From Lysinibacter cavernae (GTDB taxonomy: Bacteria > Actinomycetota > Actinomycetes > Actinomycetales > Microbacteriaceae), in contig NZ_JAAMOX010000001.1 in assembly GCF_011758565.1 (NCBI RefSeq), forward strand, positions 62,001 through 126,000: DNA of 64,000 bases, written 5' to 3'. Position numbers and translations under genes: made by a program. Below the pieces are notes generated by a model. That model did no database searches. It was not told where the DNA came from and was given only the letters and a program-made list of their open reading frames with translations. Every line of letters starts with the position of its first letter. The first letter of the stretch is position 1. Below, one piece after another: positions 44,645 to 52,295 of the stretch.

Positions 44645-44746
44645 GGTTGGTTCCCCCTGTGCATCGGATGTGAGACCAACCCTAATCCTGCGGGTCTCCG
44701 AGCACTAGACACCACGGTGACCTGGTGAACGCAAGAACTACTGTGG

Positions 44747-46024
44747 CTATGAGCGAGTCGCTGAGAACGGGGCGAGGTCGATCGCCCTGCCGTTGACCGT
44801 GGCGGGATCGCCAGCAACCAACTGGGCAACCAGGTCGCCGGTAATCGGCCCGAGCGAGAGCCCGTGCATGTTGTGCCCGGTAGCAACGTAGGTTGCTTGC
44901 CTGCCCCTGACCGGACCGATAGCGGGGAGACCGTCTGCGGTCATTGGGCGCGGCCCAACCCACTCATCCGTTCGCTCCACCCAGTGAGCGCCGGTGAGGA
45001 CTCCGGTAGCGGCTCGAATGAGGTAGCTGATCCTGTCGGCGTTGAGCTGTTCAGGTCGGCCGTCAAATTCCATCATGCCAACAACGCGAAGCGCCCCGTC
45101 CATAGGGGTGAACACACAGTGTCGATCAACCGAGTGGATGAGCGTGTTTGGCATCCGCTCGACGGGAACCGTAAAGCTGTATCCCTTGCCGGAAACGACC
45201 TTCACCGTTGTGCGGGTGCCGGTGAGAATCGCCGAAGTCCAGGCTCCAGCGGCAATGACCACAGCATCGGCGTTGAGCGTCTGCTCGGTTCCGTCCTGAC
45301 CGGAGACAATAACTCCAGGGCGTTGTCCTGCCTCCGTGAGCCGGCGCACCGGGGTGTGCTCGTGCACGGTTGCCCCGTTTGCGGTGACATAGCGGATGAG
45401 GCTCGCAACAAATTTCATCGGTGAGAGATATCGTTCTGCCGGAAGCAGGAACCCACCCCGTACGGTGTCCGCGAGCGTCGGCTCGAACTGGTGCAGTTCA
45501 TCGTCGAGCATGATGGGGTTTGGGAGATTATTGGCCGCCGCGGATGCCCTGCTCGTGAAGCTTGCATAGGCAGCTTCAAGCTCAATCAGTGAAGTCGCGG
45601 TAAACAAAAACCCCTCACCGCCGCCTGACGTATCGATTCCGTCGGCCGTCATGCTGTCGAGCGATGGGAAGATTCCGTCGGCGAGCTGCCCAAACGCTTT
45701 GAGGGCTGCGGCAGTTCGCGCTTTACCTGCCGAACGAATGAACCCAAGCCCAAAGCCGGAGAGCCCGAGGAGTTGCCGCTTTGCAATGGACAGGTACGAA
45801 GACTTGGTGAGGACACCGGCAACGATGTCTTTGACCGTGTTTGGGCTTGCAAGTGGCGTGACCTGAAGCGGGGTCACTTCGCCGGCGTTTCCCTGTGCCG
45901 CTCCCGAGCCGAGGGTTGCCCGTTCCACGATGGTGACCGTATGTCCGTCACGGAGGAGTGCGTAGGCGGTGCAGAGGCCGATGAGTCCGCCGCCAACAAC
46001 GAGGACGTGCTGTGAGTGCTTCAT
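44747..46024 (-). CDS. DadA-like FAD-dependent D-amino-acid dehydrogenase/oxidoreductase
   Basis: 425 aa. N-terminal dinucleotide fold VVGGGLIGLCTAYALLRDG at about 8-26, a central substrate region and the C-terminal FAD stretch RPMTADGLPAIGPVRGRQATYVATGHNMHGLSLGPITGDLVAQL. This is the DAO/DadA arrangement (D-amino acid dehydrogenase or glycine-oxidase type). It is the last gene of the minus-strand peptide-uptake operon (32 nt after the previous gene), where oxidation of imported D-amino acids, especially D-Ala, to keto acids makes sense. Glycine or sarcosine oxidation is an alternative. Confidence 0.85.
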   Translation of the reverse strand: MKHSQHVLVVGGGLIGLCTAYALLRDGHTVTIVERATLGSGAAQGNAGEVTPLQVTPLASPNTVKDIVAGVLTKSSYLSIAKRQLLGLSGFGLGFIRSAGKARTAAALKAFGQLADGIFPSLDSMTADGIDTSGGGEGFLFTATSLIELEAAYASFTSRASAAANNLPNPIMLDDELHQFEPTLADTVRGGFLLPAERYLSPMKFVASLIRYVTANGATVHEHTPVRRLTEAGQRPGVIVSGQDGTEQTLNADAVVIAAGAWTSAILTGTRTTVKVVSGKGYSFTVPVERMPNTLIHSVDRHCVFTPMDGALRVVGMMEFDGRPEQLNADRISYLIRAATGVLTGAHWVERTDEWVGPRPMTADGLPAIGPVRGRQATYVATGHNMHGLSLGPITGDLVAQLVAGDPATVNGRAIDLAPFSATRS

Positions 46025-46056
46025 AGGGGCTCCTTCGAGCGGTGAGGGGAGAGGGG

Positions 46057-46848
46057 CTAGGGTTCTGGAGGGGTCCGAGGTGAGCGCATGAGGGCAGCGG
46101 CAACTCCGCGGATGCTTTCGTGCGCTGGACCGGGCGCGAGGCCTTCGGTGCAGACAGCGAGCATCGCGCTCGTCGGGTCGCCAGGCGTGCCGATGAAGGC
46201 AACGTCGTGTTCGATATCGGTGACCCAGCCGCTCTTGCTGCCACTATCAGTGTTCGCTGGTACGACCGCGGTAATCACCGGATAGGTTTGAGCGCGCAGA
46301 TGGTCGAGGAGCAGGCTCGTTGAGTCTTGAGAGCAAGCGTTCCCCGAGCAGATCGCCTGCATTGTGGTGGCAAGATCGAGCGCGGATGCCTCGTGAGTGT
46401 AACCGGCCTCGCGCGCCGAGTAATCGCCAATGAGCCGAGTCATGCGAGCGGTAGTAGCACCGAGCGAGGCGAAGGCGTTGGTGACGGCGTCGAGCCCAAC
46501 CAGCTCGGTGAGGATATTGGTGCCCTCGTTTGAGGAGACCGTAATCATCCGTTCAAGACAGGTGGCAAGTGTCACCGGCGACCCAGCGGGAGGGAATCCC
46601 TCGTCAATCTCGCCAGGGACAAATTCAAACGGGGGCGCCTCCTGCATTCGGCTCTCGAACTGATGCCGACTTGGCACCTCAGCGGTGAGGCTGAGGTCGC
46701 CACGATCAACCGCGCGGAGGACCGCGATTGCCACGCCAAGCTTGATGGTGCTTGCCGCATAGAACACGCGTTTCTCGTTGCGGGCTGCGAGGATCGCGCC
46801 GCTGGAGTCGAGCAGACAAAAGGCGATGACAGGGGGCTTGTCGGTCAC
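46057..46848 (-). CDS. Beta-lactamase-2-type serine hydrolase, no signal peptide (copy A)
   Basis: 263 aa of the penicillin-recognising fold (class A beta-lactamase-like). Nucleophile motif Ser33-Thr-Ile-Lys36 (AASTIK), an SNE in place of SDN (SSNEGTNI) and KSG (SGSKSGW) near 214. The N-terminus MTDKPPVIAFCLLD has no secretion signal, unlike true beta-lactamases and DD-peptidases, so it probably acts in the cytoplasm. 4-nt overlap with the related gene upstream. In this operon a D-stereospecific peptidase or amidase role is more plausible than drug resistance. Confidence 0.8.
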   Translation of the reverse strand: MTDKPPVIAFCLLDSSGAILAARNEKRVFYAASTIKLGVAIAVLRAVDRGDLSLTAEVPSRHQFESRMQEAPPFEFVPGEIDEGFPPAGSPVTLATCLERMITVSSNEGTNILTELVGLDAVTNAFASLGATTARMTRLIGDYSAREAGYTHEASALDLATTMQAICSGNACSQDSTSLLLDHLRAQTYPVITAVVPANTDSGSKSGWVTDIEHDVAFIGTPGDPTSAMLAVCTEGLAPGPAHESIRGVAAALMRSPRTPPEP

Positions 46849-47687
46849 GGCAGCAGCGCCGTTAACTGAATGGTCGATGAAGCGACGGCTTTGATCGTTT
46901 CGACGCCCTCGGCTTCGGCGTAGGCCCGCGTGCAGACGGCAAGCGAGTAGGGAGGAGTTCCATGGAGTCCAAAGAAGGCGACGTCGTGTTCGATGCCGGT
47001 GACCGCGCCGGATTTGCTGCCCCAGTCGAGCGAGCCGCCATCGCGAGCCGCAACCGCATCAACTTCGACGCCGATAGCGGGGAGTTCTTGCGCTCGCAGG
47101 AGACCAAGGGCAATCTCGGTGAGTTGAGCGTTGAGGAGTGCTCCAGCGCAGAGCAGGTGCATGAGCGTTGCAAGATCGCGGGCGGTTGTGGCGTTGGTGA
47201 GCCCTGCGCGGAGCCCTTCACCATCGCTGAACGGGCGTCCCATGACGGTGTGCGCGGCGCCGGCATCGGCAAACAGTTCGTTCACCGAGGTCAGGCCAAT
47301 GGTCTGCGCGACGAGGTTGGTCGCGCAGTTCGCGCTGACAACGATCATGCGGCGGAGCACGTCTGCGAGCGGCATCGACTGGCCAACAGCGGCCATGCCA
47401 GGGTCGGTTTCTTCCGCCTCCATGAGATAGGTTCCGCCACCGGGCGCCGCGCTCGTAAAGGTGTGGCTGACCACGATGGGGGAGTCGAGGCTGAGTCTGC
47501 CTCGCTCGACCTCGCGGAGGGCCGCGATGAGCACTCCAAGCTTGATCGTTGAGGCTGAGTAGAACAGGATGTCTGCGCCGCGCTCGGCCCGAACCGTGCC
47601 TGACGGCTCAATCAAGCAGAACGCAACGGTTGGGATGCCGTCGGAGTAGTCGCTGATGATGCCTGGGGCGGGAGCCGGGCTAGACAA
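46845..47687 (-). CDS. Beta-lactamase-2-type serine hydrolase, no signal peptide (copy B)
   Basis: 280 aa paralogue of the gene downstream: STIK nucleophile motif at 46-49, SAN in the SDN position and KSG (GSKSGAV) in the C-terminal half. I set the start at TTG 47687, which overlaps the LD-carboxypeptidase stop (8 nt); the frame is open far upstream inside that gene but nothing conserved lies there and no ATG or GTG is available nearer. The start is the weakest in the operon. No signal peptide is visible. Confidence 0.75.
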   Translation of the reverse strand: MSSPAPAPGIISDYSDGIPTVAFCLIEPSGTVRAERGADILFYSASTIKLGVLIAALREVERGRLSLDSPIVVSHTFTSAAPGGGTYLMEAEETDPGMAAVGQSMPLADVLRRMIVVSANCATNLVAQTIGLTSVNELFADAGAAHTVMGRPFSDGEGLRAGLTNATTARDLATLMHLLCAGALLNAQLTEIALGLLRAQELPAIGVEVDAVAARDGGSLDWGSKSGAVTGIEHDVAFFGLHGTPPYSLAVCTRAYAEAEGVETIKAVASSTIQLTALLP

Positions 47688-48618
47688 CGGTGATCCTGGG
47701 GTGGTCGTCGGCGGACAGGGTCGCTCGCAGTCCGAGAGGCACCGTTGTGACGTTGGGGCCGTGTCCAAACGGGAGCCCCCAGACCAGCGGAAGACCAAGC
47801 GGGACAAGGAGTTCTTCCATGAGCGCACGCACCTCTTCTGGTGGGCCGCACTCTTTCCAGGTGCCGAGGGCGATGCCAACCGCACCGTCAAAATAGCCGG
47901 AGCGCAGGAGCGAGGTGACGAGGCCGTCAAGGCGGTACGGGCTCTCGGTCACATCCTCGAGCAGCACGATCTTGCCTGCTGCGCGTGCGGCTGGCTGGGT
48001 TTTGGCACCGTTGGTCATCGCCAGCAAGCTCATGTTGCCGCCGGTGAGCGGTGCCGTGACCTCGCCGCCTACGAGCGAAACCGCGTCGGGTGCCGTAATG
48101 ACCTGGCCGGACGCCTTGGTGAAGAGAGCGTCGTGCAGCATCCGGATGTTTGCCTCATCTGAGAGCAGCTCATCGGTAGCGAGCATGGGGCCAAACCAGG
48201 TGGGCAGCCCGAGTTTCTGTTCCCAGAACTCGTGGACTCCCGTTACATCGGAGGACCCGATGAGCAGCTTTGGGCTTGCCGAGCGGAGAACGGCCGGGTC
48301 GAGATAATCGATCATCCGAACCGAGCCGTAGCCGCCGCGCGCGCAGAAGACAGCAGCGAGGGAGTCGTCGGTCCACGCCGCGGTGAGGTCGGATGCCCGC
48401 TGCTCGTCGGTGCCAGCGAGATAGTCTGCCCTCGGATGCTTCGCCAGAACGTGCTCGCCAAGCACGGGCACGAGCCCCCAGCGAGTGAGCAGCTCGACGG
48501 AGGCGTCAACAAGCTCTGCTTTACACTGGCTTGACGTTGCAACGAGGCCAACCCTGTCGCCAGCCTGTAGCGGTCGAAGCGTAGCAACCGCTGAACGTGT
48601 CACGGTCGAAGTGCTCAT
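47680..48618 (-). CDS. LD-carboxypeptidase (S66 family, LdcA-type)
   Basis: 312 aa. Family S66 hydrolyses the L-DAP/D-Ala bond of cytoplasmic muropeptides. N-terminal LRPLQAGDRVGLVATSS; ARGGYGSVRMIDYLD (93-107) marks the nucleophile-side domain; nucleophile Ser123 in IGSSDVT; Glu in LLEDVTESPYRLDG and His in LPFGHGPN complete the triad. MccF-type microcin immunity proteins share the fold, but the surrounding genes favour peptidoglycan recycling. 4-nt overlap with the ABC ATPase gene. Confidence 0.88.
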   Translation of the reverse strand: MSTSTVTRSAVATLRPLQAGDRVGLVATSSQCKAELVDASVELLTRWGLVPVLGEHVLAKHPRADYLAGTDEQRASDLTAAWTDDSLAAVFCARGGYGSVRMIDYLDPAVLRSASPKLLIGSSDVTGVHEFWEQKLGLPTWFGPMLATDELLSDEANIRMLHDALFTKASGQVITAPDAVSLVGGEVTAPLTGGNMSLLAMTNGAKTQPAARAAGKIVLLEDVTESPYRLDGLVTSLLRSGYFDGAVGIALGTWKECGPPEEVRALMEELLVPLGLPLVWGLPFGHGPNVTTVPLGLRATLSADDHPRITVV

Positions 48619-50345
48619 AACGGGGTGCTTTCGGTCGTGTCGGCTACGTTCGTCTCTCGCATGTTGCGCGAGGGCACAACGGAGAGGAGTCGACGGGTGT
48701 ATTCGTGCTGGGGGTCGAGCAGGACATCCTCAACGGTTCCGTGTTCCACGATTTTGCCCTGGTACATGACGGCTACGCGGTCGGCGATGTTCCAGGCGAG
48801 GCCGAGGTCGTGGGTGATGACGAGGGCGCCGAGGCCAAGCTCGCATTTGAGTCGAAGCAGGAGCGCGAGTACCTCGGCACGCACGGAGGCGTCGAGGCTT
48901 GCAACAGGCTCGTCAGCCACAATGAATTCTGGTCCGAGGGCGAGCGCGCCGGCGATAACAACTCGCTGCCGCTGACCGCCGGAAAGCTCTTGGGGGATGG
49001 CCTGAAAATACTTTTCTGGCGGAGTGAGCTCTGCAGCGGTGAGCGCGCTGGCCACGATCTCGCTCTCGTCGCCCTTCATGCCGTGGAGACGCGGGCCCTC
49101 GGCAACGGCTTCGTATACGGAATGCCTCGGATTGAGCGCGGCCGACGGGTCCTGCAACACAAACTGCACCTTGCTGCGGTACTGCTTGAGGTCGCGACGC
49201 TTATGGGAGAGCGGTTTGCCCCGGTACAGCACATCACCTGAGGTTGGCTGCTGCAGGCCAAGGATGGTGCGGGCGAGCGTCGTCTTTCCCGACCCCGACT
49301 GGCCAACCAATGCGATAATTTCGCCAGGACGGCACGTGAGGTCGACGTTGTCTACGGCGGTGTGGCCGCGTTCGCCCCTCCCAAATTGGACGGTGAGGCC
49401 GCGAGCCGCGAGTACACCCTCGCCGAGGTCAAGCATGGCGGTTGGTGGGGAGATTGCAACGCTTTCTTCCGGCAGTGGCCCGTCTGGGCCTGGAGCATTG
49501 TCAGCGGTGTAGCCGGGAAGCGAGAGCCGCGAGGACCAATCGCCGATAGTGGGGAACGCAGCGGCAAGCGCTTTGGTGTGCGGATGCTGGGGATTAGCCA
49601 TCACCTCAGCAGACGGACCCTGCTCAACAATTACGCCGTGCTGCATGACAACAATTCGTTCGCAGGTAGACGCGAGTACCGAGAGGTCGTGGCTGATCAT
49701 GAGCAACGAGAGCCCGCGGCTGCGCACGAGCTCGGCAAGGACGTCAAGAATCTGCGCCTGCACGATCACGTCAAGCGCGGTTGTTGGCTCGTCGGCGATG
49801 ATGATGTCTGGTTCGCACGCGAGGGCCATCGCGATCATGACGCGCTGCTTTTGGCCGCCGGAGAGCTCGTGAGGGTACGAGGCCCCTTTTGAACGGGGGA
49901 GGTCAACCGACGCAAGCAACTCGTTCACTCGAGTGAGCCGTTCCGACTCCTGCTTATACTTTGCCCTGTCTCCCGTTGCGTGCAGGATGAGCGCCTCGCT
50001 GATCTGATCGCGAATGCGCTGCACCGGGTTGAGCGAGTGCATCGCCCCCTGGAATACCACTGAGGCTTCCGTCCAGCGCACCGCGCGCAGGCGGCCCCAC
50101 GTCATATCGGCGACCGACTCGTCGCCGAGCAGGATCTTGCCCTCGATAGTTGCGTTGGCGGGAAGGAGGCGGAGCACGCTCATCGCAAGCGTTGATTTTC
50201 CGCATCCGGACTCGCCGGCAAGGCCGAGTGTTGTGCCCGGCTCAAGCACAAGGCTCACGCCGTTGACGGCGTTGACGATGCCTCGTCCTGATTCTTTTTG
50301 GGTGGTGTACGAGATTTTGACGTTATCGAACGTGAGCTTTGGCAT
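48615..50345 (-). CDS. Fused dipeptide/oligopeptide ABC transporter ATPase (DppD-DppF type)
   Basis: 576 aa with two ABC domains in one chain. First Walker A GESGCGKS at about 44-51, first signature ELSGGQKQRV near 163; second Walker A GQSGSGKT near 345, second signature ELSGGQRQRV near 458. Each domain is that of peptide importers. Overlaps the permease stop by 1 nt. Powers import of di/oligopeptides delivered by the binding protein at 52,296. Confidence 0.95.
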   Translation of the reverse strand: MPKLTFDNVKISYTTQKESGRGIVNAVNGVSLVLEPGTTLGLAGESGCGKSTLAMSVLRLLPANATIEGKILLGDESVADMTWGRLRAVRWTEASVVFQGAMHSLNPVQRIRDQISEALILHATGDRAKYKQESERLTRVNELLASVDLPRSKGASYPHELSGGQKQRVMIAMALACEPDIIIADEPTTALDVIVQAQILDVLAELVRSRGLSLLMISHDLSVLASTCERIVVMQHGVIVEQGPSAEVMANPQHPHTKALAAAFPTIGDWSSRLSLPGYTADNAPGPDGPLPEESVAISPPTAMLDLGEGVLAARGLTVQFGRGERGHTAVDNVDLTCRPGEIIALVGQSGSGKTTLARTILGLQQPTSGDVLYRGKPLSHKRRDLKQYRSKVQFVLQDPSAALNPRHSVYEAVAEGPRLHGMKGDESEIVASALTAAELTPPEKYFQAIPQELSGGQRQRVVIAGALALGPEFIVADEPVASLDASVRAEVLALLLRLKCELGLGALVITHDLGLAWNIADRVAVMYQGKIVEHGTVEDVLLDPQHEYTRRLLSVVPSRNMRETNVADTTESTPL

Positions 50346-51259
50346 CAGCGACCTCGCAGCGTTGGGTTGATGACGGATTCAAGGGCTCGTCCGACGAGGG
50401 TGAACGAGAGTACAACAACAACAATCGCGATTCCTGGCGGCAGCACGTACCACCAGTATCCGCCGGTTGCAGCGCCGGTATCGAGCGCGAGCTTGAGCAT
50501 CGAGCCCCACGACACGGAACCGGGGTCGCCGAGTCCGAGGAACGCAAGGGTTGACTCGGCAATAATTGCTGAACCGACCGTGAGCGTGGTGTTGGCAAGG
50601 ACGAGGGGGAGCACCGCAGGAAGGACGTGCTTGCTGATGACGTGAAAGTGGCTCGCACCAAGCGCCCACGAGCGTTCGATGTAGGGACGAGACTCAACCG
50701 TGAGGGTCTGTGAGCGAACCACACGAGCGGTCGATGCCCACGAGGTCACGCCGATCGCGATCACGATGGTGACAACGCCAGGGCCAATCACGCTTGACAA
50801 CACAATGGCAAGCACGAGTGACGGAACAACAAGAAAGAAGTCGATAACTCGCATGAGCACGCTCTGCGTGATGCCGTGGAAGTGTCCGGATGCCATACCC
50901 ATGACCGTGCCGATCACCATGGAGACGAGCGTTGCCGCGAAGCCAACAAGCAGCGAGACTCTGGCTCCCCAAACAAGCATGACGAGGACGCTTCGACCCG
51001 CTGGGTCTGTGCCGAGTGGCAAAGCCCATGATGGCGGCGCGTTCTGCGGGTTGTCCAGCTTTGTCACGTCGAGCAGCTCTGCCGGGAACAGAATCGGGGC
51101 AAGCACCGCAAGGGCGATGACGATAAGCAATATGACAAGGCCGATCAGGCCTGAGCGGTGGGAACGAAACTCCCGCCATACTTCTGCGGCCCGCTGGCGC
51201 CGCCGTGCGGCAGCAACGTTGACCTTGCGGGGTCCTGAGAATGTTCGTGTAGTCGTCAT
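50345..51259 (-). CDS. Peptide ABC transporter permease (DppC type)
   Basis: 304 aa. About six hydrophobic helices beginning at residue 36, with the cytoplasmic loop motif EAA-like region (RSWALGASHFHVISKHVLPAVLPL) contacting the ATPase. N-terminal cytoplasmic extension typical of DppC. Overlaps the partner permease by 4 nt. Confidence 0.93.
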   Translation of the reverse strand: MTTTRTFSGPRKVNVAAARRRQRAAEVWREFRSHRSGLIGLVILLIVIALAVLAPILFPAELLDVTKLDNPQNAPPSWALPLGTDPAGRSVLVMLVWGARVSLLVGFAATLVSMVIGTVMGMASGHFHGITQSVLMRVIDFFLVVPSLVLAIVLSSVIGPGVVTIVIAIGVTSWASTARVVRSQTLTVESRPYIERSWALGASHFHVISKHVLPAVLPLVLANTTLTVGSAIIAESTLAFLGLGDPGSVSWGSMLKLALDTGAATGGYWWYVLPPGIAIVVVVLSFTLVGRALESVINPTLRGR

Positions 51260-52290
51260 GCGGTGCGCAACCTTGGGTCGAGGACCCGGTAGACCAGGTC
51301 TGCAATGAAATTCATGAGGATGACGATTGCCGAGAAGACAACAAATGTTCCCTGCAACACGGGGAAGTCGGGGGCGCTCAGCGCCTGGAACGTCAAGAAT
51401 CCAAGACCGGGCCAGGAGAAGACCGTCTCAACCGTCACCGCGCCGCCGATGAGGCCACCGAGGGTGAGGAAGATGAGCGTGACGGTTGGCAGGAGCGCGT
51501 TGGGGACCGCGTGGCGGCGTCGCACTTTGTCTTCTCTGAGGCCCTTTGCCCGTGCCGTTGTGAGGTAATCGGAGGTCATCTCTTCGAGGAGAGATGCTCG
51601 CATCACGAGGAGGTACTGGGCGTACACAACCGCCGTCATTGTGAGGGCCGGGAGTGCGAGGTGGTGGAGGACGTCGAGGAAGGCCGCGAAGCCCTCGTTA
51701 TTTGCCCCTGCCGTGACAATGCCGCCGGTCGGGAACCAGCCAAGGGTTCCCGCGAAGAAGAGGAGCAGCAGCAGGCCTAGCCAGAACGTTGGCACTGACC
51801 AGAAGGTCAGCGCGATTCCCGTTTGGACCTTATCGAACATGCTGCCGTGTTTCCAGGCCGCCCGCTGGCCGAGCCAGAGGCCAAGCACAACGGAGAGGGC
51901 CGCAGCCGTTCCGGTGAGCAGGAGGGTCGGCCCGAGCCGGTCGCCAATCAGCTGGGCGACCGGCTCGTTAAAGGTGTACGAGAAACCAAGGTTTCCCTGA
52001 ACCAGGTCGGTGAGGTAGCGCCAGAACTGGCTGAGCAGCGGTTGGTCGAGGCCAAGCTGCTGCCGCAGGATTTCCATCTGTTCTGCGCTCACCCGTCGCC
52101 CGTCGGCCATTGACCGAACGGGGTCACCTGGCAGGATGCGGAAGGCAAAGAAGCCGAGCACCACCACCATAATGAGCGACACGAGGGCGCCTCCGGCTTT
52201 CGTCGCGGCGTAGCGGAGCCACGAGCTTGCGCGGGGTGGTTCGTCTATATCCGCCGCGGGTATCCCGGAGGCGACCATCGTATCGGCCAT
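51256..52290 (-). CDS. Peptide ABC transporter permease (DppB type)
   Basis: 344 aa. First helix at about 28-50 followed by the DppB hallmarks FFAFRILPGDPVRSM and a long periplasm-side loop, then five more helices. EAA loop in LTTARAKGLREDKVRRRHAVPNALLP. Five nt downstream of the binding-protein gene. Confidence 0.93.
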   Translation of the reverse strand: MADTMVASGIPAADIDEPPRASSWLRYAATKAGGALVSLIMVVVLGFFAFRILPGDPVRSMADGRRVSAEQMEILRQQLGLDQPLLSQFWRYLTDLVQGNLGFSYTFNEPVAQLIGDRLGPTLLLTGTAAALSVVLGLWLGQRAAWKHGSMFDKVQTGIALTFWSVPTFWLGLLLLLFFAGTLGWFPTGGIVTAGANNEGFAAFLDVLHHLALPALTMTAVVYAQYLLVMRASLLEEMTSDYLTTARAKGLREDKVRRRHAVPNALLPTVTLIFLTLGGLIGGAVTVETVFSWPGLGFLTFQALSAPDFPVLQGTFVVFSAIVILMNFIADLVYRVLDPRLRTA

Positions 52291-52295
52291 GCGTG

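Noticed and set aside
46057-47687. Antibiotic-resistance beta-lactamases
   Set aside because: No signal peptides, altered SDN motif, and position inside a catabolic operon.
47680-48618. MccF-type microcin C immunity protein
   Set aside because: Same S66 fold, but no microcin genes are nearby and the peptide-uptake and D-amino-acid context favours LdcA-type muropeptide cleavage.
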